A stretch of DNA of 33,508 bases, taken from positions 1 through 33,508 of the forward strand of contig CALGPJ010000027.1 in the NCBI GenBank assembly GCA_937960645.1. Direction: 5' to 3'. Source of the DNA: an uncultured Spirochaetia bacterium (GTDB lineage: Bacteria; Spirochaetota; Spirochaetia; JABEVK01). A model generated the notes under the pieces. That model saw only the letters and a list, made by a program, of their open reading frames with translations. It made no database searches and was not told where the DNA came from. The translations under genes and the position numbers were made by a program. Numbering within the stretch: position 1 is the stretch's first letter; the number at the start of each line of letters is the position of its first letter. Below, piece by piece: positions 24,483 to 33,508 of the stretch.

Positions 24483-26119
24483 GAACCGACCTGGGCCATT
24501 TGGTCCAGGCGTTGATGCAGGTGTTGATTCATTTCTCGCAGCAAGCCCGCGGCGGAGACCAGCTTTGAACTCAGTTCCTCGATCCCCTTGACGCTCGAAA
24601 CTGCAGCCCCCAGATCCCGGAGGTACCGATGCAGCCTCTCGAACTGCTGGGAAAACTGTGCGGCATGACGCTGTTCCCGCACTCTGTTCTCTTCGATCGA
24701 TTGGCTGAGACGGAGCAATTGCCGGGTGTCCTCCATGACTTGCAGGGAGGCTTTGGAAAAGTTTTCCAACTGGCCGAGGGTCTTTCCCGATAGTTCCGCA
24801 CTACTTGCCACTTTTTGCGCCACCATCCGGAAATGACCGCCCAACGCGTCGATCATGGTCTGAGTTTTGGACAGTTGATCCGCCATCATTTTCACGATTT
24901 GGACGATTTCCCCCGCCTGGTTTCCCGCCCCGTCAGCCAACCTTCCCACCTCCTCGGCGACGACGGCAAATCCCTTTCCGGCCTCACCGGCATGGGCCGC
25001 CTCGATGGCCGCATTCATGGCCAGGAGGTTGGTCTGGCTGGAGATGGTCTTGATAACATTGACCACTTCCCTCAGACTTTCCTGGGCTTCGACCAGGTTT
25101 CCCAAATCGCTCAACAAGTCGCCGAGAATACGCTCGGCGTCCCGACTCGATTCCTGCAGGCCGGAATTGATTTTCCCCGTTTCGTTCATATCCTGGATCG
25201 TGAAATGGGTAAGATCCTGAAGCTCTGTTTGCAAATGTGAAATTTTATCGAGCACTGTTCGGTGGCGCTCGAGATGCTGCTGCACGTGATCGATTTCCTG
25301 CATGAGGTTGGTTAAACTCCTTTGATTGTTTTCCGCTTCCTGATCGATCTTTTCGGATTGTTGCAGGAGATGATCGATGTTTCGGGAGAGACCCTCGAAC
25401 TCCCTCGCGATTTCCACAACATTCTTCTCGAATTGTTCCTGAGTTTCCTGACTTTGATGTTTGATTTGGCCGATGTCGCTCACCAATTGCCCCAGGGTCA
25501 GGAGACTTTGTCGGTTTTTTCTGTTTTGTTCCGTGGCGATGCGCAACAGCTGTGCCTGCACCGAGGCGATGTATCCGATAAAAAACGTGTTGGCCAGGTA
25601 AACGATGAAATACAGGGGTGTTCTTGAATGGAGGGATTGTTCGGGGCTGGATAAGACGATGGCGACGAAGCAAAGTCCCGCAAACACACCCAAAATGATG
25701 GTGGACACACGATTCAAAAGAAAGGCCGAGGGCAGAATCACCACGATGGATAAGCCCATCACGCTGACGCCCACCAGGCCAACATCGAGTTTCAGAATGT
25801 GGACCATGGCATAAAACGTGGCCTGGACAATCATCTGTGTCAGAAATAACACGAGGTGGCTCGCGGTCCCAACCCTGCCCTTGACGATCAACACAATTCC
25901 CAAGATCAGGACTGCTATTCCAAAGGATGTGAACGCTCCTGCAAGGTAATTGCCGAGTAAAAAGAGGAAATACAAGGTCATCATCGTACAAAACACGATC
26001 ATGAAAAGACAGAACTGAAAGGCAATTCTAGCCCGGCGCAATTCCAAAAGCTGATGGACCTCGAGATTTTCGGGGATTTTTTTGAAAAAAGATATTAATG
26101 TTTGAGAGAAGTGTCCCAT
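24479..26119 (-). CDS. methyl-accepting chemotaxis protein with six N-terminal membrane helices, no HAMP
   Basis: A 546-residue chemoreceptor. Residues about 30-195 hold six membrane helices with only short loops, so the sensor is membrane-embedded rather than periplasmic. No HAMP domain follows; a coiled coil (205-320) leads to the signalling domain, whose tip reads GKGFAVVAEEVGRLADGAGNQAGEI near 390 after TNLLAMNAAIEAAHAGEAG. The protein ends without a CheR-binding pentapeptide. Like-built receptors occur in several phyla including spirochaetes. ATG 26119 has no clear Shine-Dalgarno; a TAAACT hexamer ends seven bases upstream. It shares its four last bases with the convergent methyltransferase gene. 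Confidence 0.93.
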   Translation of the reverse strand: MGHFSQTLISFFKKIPENLEVHQLLELRRARIAFQFCLFMIVFCTMMTLYFLFLLGNYLAGAFTSFGIAVLILGIVLIVKGRVGTASHLVLFLTQMIVQATFYAMVHILKLDVGLVGVSVMGLSIVVILPSAFLLNRVSTIILGVFAGLCFVAIVLSSPEQSLHSRTPLYFIVYLANTFFIGYIASVQAQLLRIATEQNRKNRQSLLTLGQLVSDIGQIKHQSQETQEQFEKNVVEIAREFEGLSRNIDHLLQQSEKIDQEAENNQRSLTNLMQEIDHVQQHLERHRTVLDKISHLQTELQDLTHFTIQDMNETGKINSGLQESSRDAERILGDLLSDLGNLVEAQESLREVVNVIKTISSQTNLLAMNAAIEAAHAGEAGKGFAVVAEEVGRLADGAGNQAGEIVQIVKMMADQLSKTQTMIDALGGHFRMVAQKVASSAELSGKTLGQLENFSKASLQVMEDTRQLLRLSQSIEENRVREQRHAAQFSQQFERLHRYLRDLGAAVSSVKGIEELSSKLVSAAGLLREMNQHLHQRLDQMAQVGS

Positions 26120-26126
26120 GCTTCAG

Positions 26127-26154
26127 AGTTTAATATAAACTGTTGGAAACACAA
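26127..26154 (-). promoter_or_regulatory. candidate promoter of the six-TM chemoreceptor
   Basis: On the minus strand TTGTGT (26149-26154), 16 bases, then TAAACT (26127-26132), seven bases before ATG 26119. This predicts a leaderless or near-leaderless mRNA. The -35 match is weak. Confidence 0.35.
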
Positions 26155-26179
26155 ATAAGGGATTTCAAAGCCTCCTACC

Positions 26180-26689
26180 TCAGCGCGCTGTCAGACCTAG
26201 GGACTGAATGAGGTGTAAGGCAGCTGTCCATTCCTCGTCCGAAGTCATCACCGCGAAAATCCCGCCCCAGGCCCGGGACCAGGAGAGCGTTCTCTGGATG
26301 AGCTCTTCACTGAAGTTTTGACCACAGACAAATACAATGTCCCTGATGGCGGGCAGTACGGGAAAATCCTGAAAACCTCGAAGCTTCATTTCCGGGACAT
26401 CGGCATCGAGCAGAGGCTGGATCAGTAAACCGCCTTCGACGTGTGCCGCATCTTCATGCGAGAGAGCATGGGCCAGGGCCGTCGCCCCAAGTCCCTCGGC
26501 AATCGCCCAACGCGGTTCCGGCAGATTATTTAACTCCTCGTTGATCGCCGAAGACCAAAGTTCCCGATCGGCGTAGACGAAGGGCTCCGGTTTCAAAATC
26601 GACGCATGTTCCATTTTGGCGGCCCAGGCTTCCATCCAGGGCCTCGAAAGCCTGGAGGGGTGTTCTTTAATGAACAAGACGTAGCTCAT
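26180..26689 (-). CDS. RBBP9/YdeN-like alpha/beta hydrolase fold protein lacking the nucleophile
   Basis: A 169-residue protein of the size and pattern of RBBP9-type serine hydrolases: N-terminal VLFIKEHPSRLSRPWMEAWAA, a helix with WSSAINEEL, the elbow region WAIAEGLGATALAHAL where active members have VGHSLGCLAVAH, GGLLIQPLLDAD, then FPVLPAIRDIVFVCGQNF and the terminal WGGIFAVMTS. The nucleophile position is Gly instead of Ser, and no clear catalytic His follows the last strand. It is therefore probably a pseudo-enzyme, or only distantly related. ATG 26689 has GGAG seven bases upstream and an extended -10 at 26727-26735. It does not overlap the downstream chemoreceptor (60-base gap). Confidence 0.6.
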   Translation of the reverse strand: MSYVLFIKEHPSRLSRPWMEAWAAKMEHASILKPEPFVYADRELWSSAINEELNNLPEPRWAIAEGLGATALAHALSHEDAAHVEGGLLIQPLLDADVPEMKLRGFQDFPVLPAIRDIVFVCGQNFSEELIQRTLSWSRAWGGIFAVMTSDEEWTAALHLIQSLGLTAR

Positions 26690-26702
26690 ACCTCAACTCC
26701 GC

Positions 26703-26731
26703 TTGACACTCTTCCGACTCTTGCCTATTGT
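26703..26731 (+). promoter_or_regulatory. promoter of tRNA-Leu
   Basis: A perfect TTGACA (26703-26708), 17 bases, then TATTGT (26726-26731), giving a start about six bases before the mature tRNA 5' end. The -10 overlaps the minus-strand -10 of the hydrolase-like gene. Confidence 0.65.
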
Positions 26732-26735
26732 AGCA
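26727..26735 (-). promoter_or_regulatory. extended -10 of the RBBP9-like gene
   Basis: On the minus strand TGCTACAAT joins a TGn extension to TACAAT. Start near 26720, leaving a leader of about 30 bases. It occupies the same bases as the tRNA -10. Confidence 0.45.
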
Positions 26736-26743
26736 CAGATATT

Positions 26744-26825
26744 GCGGCGGTGGTGAAATTGGTATACACGCAAGCTTGAGGTGCTTGTGCCGCGAGGTGT
26801 GCGGGTTCGAGTCCCGCCCGCCGCA
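26744..26825 (+). tRNA. tRNA-Leu (anticodon GAG)
   Basis: The acceptor stem GCGGCGG (26744-26750) pairs with CCGCCGC (26818-26824), with A as discriminator base. The anticodon arm CAAGC-TTGAGGT-GCTTG gives anticodon GAG, reading CUC and CUU. A 13-base variable region makes it class II as expected for Leu. The T arm GCGGG-TTCGAGT-CCCGC is canonical. CCA is not encoded. No integrase or repeated 3' end is near, so it is not evidently an attachment site. Confidence 0.97.
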
Positions 26826-26910
26826 AACAATCAGACTTCCCGACAATCAACAGGACCCCCGCTAACCCCAATAGGCCCTAAAAATAGGTTCAATTACTTC
26901 AAAAATACCG

Positions 26911-26928
26911 TATACTTCTGTTGGAGGT
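26911..26928 (+). promoter_or_regulatory. -10 element and ribosome site of lemA
   Basis: TATACT at 26911-26916 and GGAGGT at 26923-26928, four bases before ATG 26933. The leader would be only about ten bases. No good -35 is visible. Confidence 0.45.
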
Positions 26929-26932
26929 ATCG

Positions 26933-27496
26933 ATGGATTATCTATTATGGGTTGCTTTGGGGGCGGTTGTACTGTTGCTCCTGACCATCGTGGGCATTTT
27001 CAACAGCCTGATCGCCAAAAAGAACCAGGTCAAAAAGGTCTTTGGCGGACTGGATGCCCTTCTGAAAAAACGTTGGGACCTCATTCCCAACCTCGTGGCA
27101 ACAGTATCCCGGTATGCCAGGCACGAAGCCGAAGTGTTGGAAAATCTGACCAAACTGCGATCTCAGGGTCAAAACCCCTCCGAGGCCGCCAACACCGATG
27201 TCCAGCTCACCCGGGCCCTTGGGGGATTGCGGGTGGCGGTAGAAAACTACCCGGACCTGAAAGCGAATCAAAACTTCCTCCAACTCCAGGGATCCCTGAA
27301 CGAGGTGGAAGAACAGATCAGCGCGGGGAGGCGGGCTTACAACGCCGCCGTCGAAGAGTACAACAACGCTCTGGAGATGTTTCCTTCCAACATGTTTGCA
27401 GCCATGATGGGTCTCAAGAAAGAAGCCTTTTTCGAGATCACCGCGGCCGAGCGTCAGAACGTCGACGTCCGCCAACTTTTTCAAAGCGATAGGTGA
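26933..27496 (+). CDS. lemA: LemA family protein
   Basis: A 187-residue protein with one N-terminal membrane helix (residues 2-24, YLLWVALGAVVLLLLTIVGIF) and the LemA core: FNSLIAKKNQVKKVFGGLDALLKKRWDLIPNLV, then VENYPDLKANQNFLQLQGSLNEVEEQISAGRRAYNAAVEEYN (landmarks YPDLKAN, EVEEQISAGRRAYN). It ends near FPSNMFAAMMGLKKEAFFE. LemA proteins are coiled helical bundles outside the membrane; function unknown, linked to envelope processes. ATG 26933 is chosen over the in-frame TTG at 26921 because GGAGGT lies between them. It overlaps the DUF3137 gene by four bases, a pairing seen often in bacteria. Confidence 0.95.
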   Translation: MDYLLWVALGAVVLLLLTIVGIFNSLIAKKNQVKKVFGGLDALLKKRWDLIPNLVATVSRYARHEAEVLENLTKLRSQGQNPSEAANTDVQLTRALGGLRVAVENYPDLKANQNFLQLQGSLNEVEEQISAGRRAYNAAVEEYNNALEMFPSNMFAAMMGLKKEAFFEITAAERQNVDVRQLFQSDR

Positions 27497-28506
27497 CCAT
27501 GGTCACTCGATCCGAGGTCGAATCGTTTTACGAGAACGAGCTGAAGTCCCGTATCGGCCCGCTCGAAGCAGAGCGAAAAAAACTGGCGGGAAGGATCGTC
27601 CTCCTGTCGATCATTTCCGGCAGTATCGTGGCGGGCTGTGTCGTCCTCTTCGTCGCCGTCCTGGGCGATGCCTCCCCGTGGCTCGCTTTTCTCGCCATGG
27701 CTCTTTTGATCTCTGCCATCGGAGGCTGGACCTTTTTTCACAATCGGTTAAAGGCCGGCTATGTGGGTCGATTCAAAAATGTCGTGATTCAGGGTCTGAT
27801 CCACCGCATCGATCCGAGCTTTATTTACGAACCGGATGCCTGCATCCCTTTGAAGGAATACCGGAAGAGTGGCATTTTTCGTGAAAGGGTCGATCGGTAC
27901 AGCGGGGACGACCTGGTACGCGGAACCATCGGCGAGACGCCTTTTCATTTCAGTGAGGTCCACTCCGAATACAAGACCGAAAGTACCGACAGCAAGGGAA
28001 ACCGGACCACTCACTGGCATACCATCTTTTGGGGACTGATGTTTCGCGCCCTGTTCGCCAAATCGTTCCACGGGCGCACCTACGTACTAAACGACCGAGG
28101 GGCAGGAAAGAGGGGATTCTTCAAGGCCCTGAACCACTTCTTCCAAAAAATGGACAAGTCACACGGTCAGTTGGTCAAAATGGACAACCCGGACTTCGAG
28201 GAGCTCTTCGTGGTGTACTCGGACGACAGCATCGAGGCGCATTACATCCTTTCCCAAAGCATGATGGAGCGCCTGACGAACTACGCCCGCAAGACGGGAA
28301 GAGGCACCGCATTTTCTTTCGTGGAGAACACCGTGTTTGCGGCCATTCCTTTTAACCGCCCGCTTCTGGAGCCAAAGATATTTCGCACCCTTTACGACAA
28401 AGAAACGATTTTGGGCTATTACGACGATTTGGCCCTGGCAATATCGATCGTGGAGGAGCTTAATCTGAACACCCGGCTTTGGGGCGATGTGGCCTCCCCG
28501 ATTTAG
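27493..28506 (+). CDS. DUF3137 membrane protein
   Basis: A 337-residue protein. Residues about 32-80 form two membrane helices (IVLLSIISGSIVAGCVVLFVAV and LAFLAMALLISAIGGWTFF). The large C-terminal domain carries FIYEPDACIPLKEYRKSGIF, FHFSEVHSEYKTES, IFWGLMFRALFAKSFHGRTYVL, FEELFVVYSDDSIEAHYILS and a final MERLTNYARKTGR, as in DUF3137 proteins encoded next to LemA. The function is unknown. GTG 27493 overlaps the LemA stop (GTGA); ATG 27499 is an in-frame alternative two codons later. Both would be translationally coupled to lemA. Confidence 0.87.
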   Translation: MTMVTRSEVESFYENELKSRIGPLEAERKKLAGRIVLLSIISGSIVAGCVVLFVAVLGDASPWLAFLAMALLISAIGGWTFFHNRLKAGYVGRFKNVVIQGLIHRIDPSFIYEPDACIPLKEYRKSGIFRERVDRYSGDDLVRGTIGETPFHFSEVHSEYKTESTDSKGNRTTHWHTIFWGLMFRALFAKSFHGRTYVLNDRGAGKRGFFKALNHFFQKMDKSHGQLVKMDNPDFEELFVVYSDDSIEAHYILSQSMMERLTNYARKTGRGTAFSFVENTVFAAIPFNRPLLEPKIFRTLYDKETILGYYDDLALAISIVEELNLNTRLWGDVASPI

Positions 28507-28509
28507 GGT

Positions 28510-28538
28510 TTTACTCCGAGCGCTTTTCGTTATAGAAT
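28510..28538 (+). promoter_or_regulatory. promoter of the SGNH hydrolase gene
   Basis: TTTACT (28510-28515), 17 bases, then TAGAAT (28533-28538); start near 28545. The leader of about 30 bases contains AGGGGG five bases before the ATG. Confidence 0.5.
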
Positions 28539-28587
28539 GACGGTCTAACTCTATCTTGTCACCAGGGGGTATACATGGACCGTCATT
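28536..28587. repeat. ten-base inverted repeat around the SGNH start codon
   Basis: AATGACGGTC (28536-28545) and GACCGTCATT (28578-28587) are perfect complements 32 bases apart, enclosing the ribosome site and ATG 28575. The left arm overlaps the -10 element. Confidence 0.5.
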
Positions 28588-29369
28588 TTGCGTGGGGTCT
28601 CGTTATCGTTCTTTTATCCTGCACCTCGGCGGCAAATACCACCGATGCTGCCTGGCGGGTAGCCGTTGTCGGGGACAGCATCAGCGCCGGTATCAACAGC
28701 GAGCGCTCCATCCAGCGGCCCACGGTGGGCTGGGTACACATGTTTACCGAGAATGCCGGGGCGGACAATCTTGCCGCCGACTTTGCGTTTCGCAGTCTGT
28801 TCGGGTCAAATGCCCGGCTCACCAACCTCGCCAAACCGGGCAGCCGGCTTCGGGATTGGATCCAACCCACCCTTTTCGACACCATCGTTCCGACAAGGCC
28901 GGACTACATCATCGTCCTTTTGGGCGGCAACGATCTCTGGGCCCAGGTTCAGGACGGCACCTGGTCCGAAACAGAGCAGGAACGGCTGGCCGGGGACATG
29001 GAACGATTCTTTGACAAACTCGCCGGAGCTTTCCCACTGGCCAGGGTTCTGGTGATCGGCTATTACGACCTCTTCGATGGCCAAAGCAGCCGGCTCCCTG
29101 ACAACTTCCGTCACCTTCGTGGGCTGTCGGAATGGACCCTAAGGGCTAACGAAATATTGGCTCGCAAGGCCCAGGACCGCGGCTGGTGGTACCTGGACAT
29201 TTTGATTCCCTTCACCGGCCACGGTTATGCGCGCCACCTTGGCGGGGAGGCTCTCGAACCGCCCTTTTTTCGGATGCCCCTGTCCCAATTCGACATCCAC
29301 CCGAACACCGCCGGTCACCGCGCCCTGGCCGAAGAAGTCAGCCAATTTTTCCTTCGGGTTCTCAAATAA
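28575..29369 (+). CDS. exported SGNH/GDSL-type esterase, probable lipoprotein
   Basis: A 264-residue protein. The N-terminus MDRHFAWGLVIVLLSCTSA reads as a signal peptide with a possible lipobox (VLLSC, Cys16). The SGNH blocks are present in order: I, VAVVGDSISAG (Ser about 36); II, LAKPGSRL (Gly); III, VLLGGNDLW (Asn about 118); V, FDIHPNTAGH (Asp and His about 243-246). The enzyme class (TesA/arylesterase-like) hydrolyses acyl, thioester or carbohydrate O-acetyl esters in the periplasm; substrate unknown. ATG 28575 has AGGGGG five bases upstream. It is followed at once by a strong bidirectional terminator. Confidence 0.9.
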   Translation: MDRHFAWGLVIVLLSCTSAANTTDAAWRVAVVGDSISAGINSERSIQRPTVGWVHMFTENAGADNLAADFAFRSLFGSNARLTNLAKPGSRLRDWIQPTLFDTIVPTRPDYIIVLLGGNDLWAQVQDGTWSETEQERLAGDMERFFDKLAGAFPLARVLVIGYYDLFDGQSSRLPDNFRHLRGLSEWTLRANEILARKAQDRGWWYLDILIPFTGHGYARHLGGEALEPPFFRMPLSQFDIHPNTAGHRALAEEVSQFFLRVLK

Positions 29370-29396
29370 CAAACCGCCCCTCGAGGGCGGTTTGTT
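29368..29396. terminator. bidirectional rho-independent terminator between the SGNH and nifJ genes
   Basis: A perfect twelve-base stem (AACAAACCGCCC / GGGCGGTTTGTT) with a five-base loop starts inside the SGNH stop codon. T-rich tracts follow on both strands, so it can serve both converging genes. Confidence 0.85.
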
Positions 29397-29419
29397 GTTA
29401 GTTGAACGATTCGTCGCAC

Positions 29420-32980
<3,561 letters not shown>

Positions 32981-33057
32981 AAAAACCTCTTAAATAGAGC
33001 TAGGATAAGACTATTAAAACACATAATTCGATTTTATGCAACTGGTATTTAATATAT

Positions 33058-33073
33058 TGTGAATACGATCACA
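33058..33073. promoter_or_regulatory. palindrome TGTGA-N6-TCACA, probable CRP/FNR-, HcpR- or Rex-type operator of nifJ
   Basis: The arms are perfect and the site sits at the predicted minus-strand start of transcription, next to the -10, where a bound repressor would block transcription. The preceding base makes TTGTGA. Which regulator binds cannot be told from the site; no regulator gene is in the window. Confidence 0.6.
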
Positions 33074-33101
33074 TTATAAACTCAAAAATTGTCTGGATAA
33101 A
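33073..33101 (-). promoter_or_regulatory. candidate promoter of nifJ
   Basis: On the minus strand TATAAT (33073-33078) is a perfect -10; the -35 TTTATC (33096-33101) is poor at 17 bases. Leader of about 85 bases, AT-rich. The weak -35 and overlapping palindrome suggest regulation. Confidence 0.45.
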
Positions 33102-33258
33102 CCAAATATAGTGCCTCGGCAACTGTCCCTGGTTTGGGCGACCCCAGGCGGGATTCTCCGCGGTTTTTCCCTGTTTTGTCCCCTTTTCCTGCATTTCCTG
33201 TGTAAAAACCCGCACAAAACGCGCACTTTTCCGCCTTATCTAGCGGAGGTACCGCGTC

Positions 33259-33508
33259 ATGTCCTTTGTTCCCCTGTTCTGTCCCAACCCGGAGTGCGCC
33301 CACCACCAGCGCCGTTTCCCCCTGGCCGCTGGTGAGCCCCCCTGGCTCCGCATCAAGGGCCGCTTCACCACCGAGCGCAACGGGGAGGTGCAGCGCTACC
33401 AGTGCAAACACTGCGGCCGCACCTTTTCCCAACAGACCTTCTCGGTCGATTACCGCCTGCGTCACCCCGTGAAGTGCGCCCAGGTGCTCGCCTCGTTGTT
33501 CACCGGCC
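33259..33508 (+). CDS. N-terminal part of zinc-ribbon transposase-like protein, cut by the window edge
   Basis: The first 83 codons from ATG 33259, preceded by GGAGGT eight bases upstream. The protein begins with a zinc-ribbon: FCPNPECAHH and YQCKHCGRTFSQQTFSVDY (two CxxxxC/CxxC-type Cys pairs), followed by a helix PVKCAQVLASLFTG that would start a DNA-binding domain. This pattern is typical of transposases of the IS1/IS1595-like or similar zinc-ribbon groups and of related orphan regulators. The gene runs off the window, so catalytic residues and terminal repeats cannot be checked. The 140 bases upstream (from about 33110) hold no other gene and could contain the left end of the element. Confidence 0.55.
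   Translation, partial: MSFVPLFCPNPECAHHQRRFPLAAGEPPWLRIKGRFTTERNGEVQRYQCKHCGRTFSQQTFSVDYRLRHPVKCAQVLASLFTG

Noticed and set aside
26744-26932. tRNA-Leu as a phage attachment site
   Set aside because: No integrase gene and no repeat of the tRNA 3' end were found nearby; a short ACAATCA direct repeat after the tRNA is too small to matter.

Overview
The window is a compact, GC-rich bacterial chromosome segment, most probably from an anaerobic member of the Spirochaetota. The best taxonomic clue is ribosomal protein L28: its central block (NVPRKG...KKKGGAGQHIGV...ARVFKAN) is the form I associate with spirochaetes. The many tetratricopeptide (TPR) proteins, PEGA and DUF3187 envelope proteins, two chemoreceptors, three sensor kinases and a one-chain pyruvate:ferredoxin oxidoreductase fit this. 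No plasmid or phage genes are seen; only the right edge enters a possible insertion sequence.

Layout. 1-265: 3' end of an unrecognised gene, apparently frameshifted. 370-3061 (+): XpaC-like, TelA-like and Gfo/Idh/MocA oxidoreductase genes, tightly coupled. 3055-5980 (-): two TPR proteins, one membrane-anchored with a basic N-terminal tail and one exported. 6032-8962 (+), divergent: TPR protein with a degenerate Mrr-like C-terminus, metallophosphoesterase and ParB-like protein, all overlapping. 8959-12193 (-): chemoreceptor and PEGA protein, separated by a terminator and a promoter. 12245-16530 (+): DUF3187 barrel, alpha/beta hydrolase, CYTH protein, HtpG. 16549-18724 (+): PAS histidine kinase with a frameshift in a G6 run. 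18666-20508 (-): rpmB, aroA, cutA. 20637-24482 (+): two overlapping histidine-kinase genes and an ICMT-like methyltransferase. 24479-26689 (-): six-TM chemoreceptor and an RBBP9-like pseudo-hydrolase. 26744-29369 (+): tRNA-Leu(GAG), LemA, DUF3137, SGNH lipoprotein. 29420-32980 (-): nifJ, with a perfect TGTGA-N6-TCACA palindrome at its probable start site. 33259-33508 (+): start of a zinc-ribbon transposase-like gene.

Themes. Genes within operons overlap by 4-19 bases, and four of the five convergent pairs overlap at their stop codons; only the fifth has a terminator. Several genes that head a transcript start with GTG or ATG 6-7 bases after a -10 hexamer and lack a usable Shine-Dalgarno, which suggests leaderless translation. 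Sensory genes (two MCPs, three kinases) are interleaved with housekeeping genes rather than grouped. No unexplained gap exceeds 300 bases. The most system-like unknown is the TPR/pseudo-Mrr, phosphoesterase and ParB-like operon with its divergent TPR pair at 3-9 kb.
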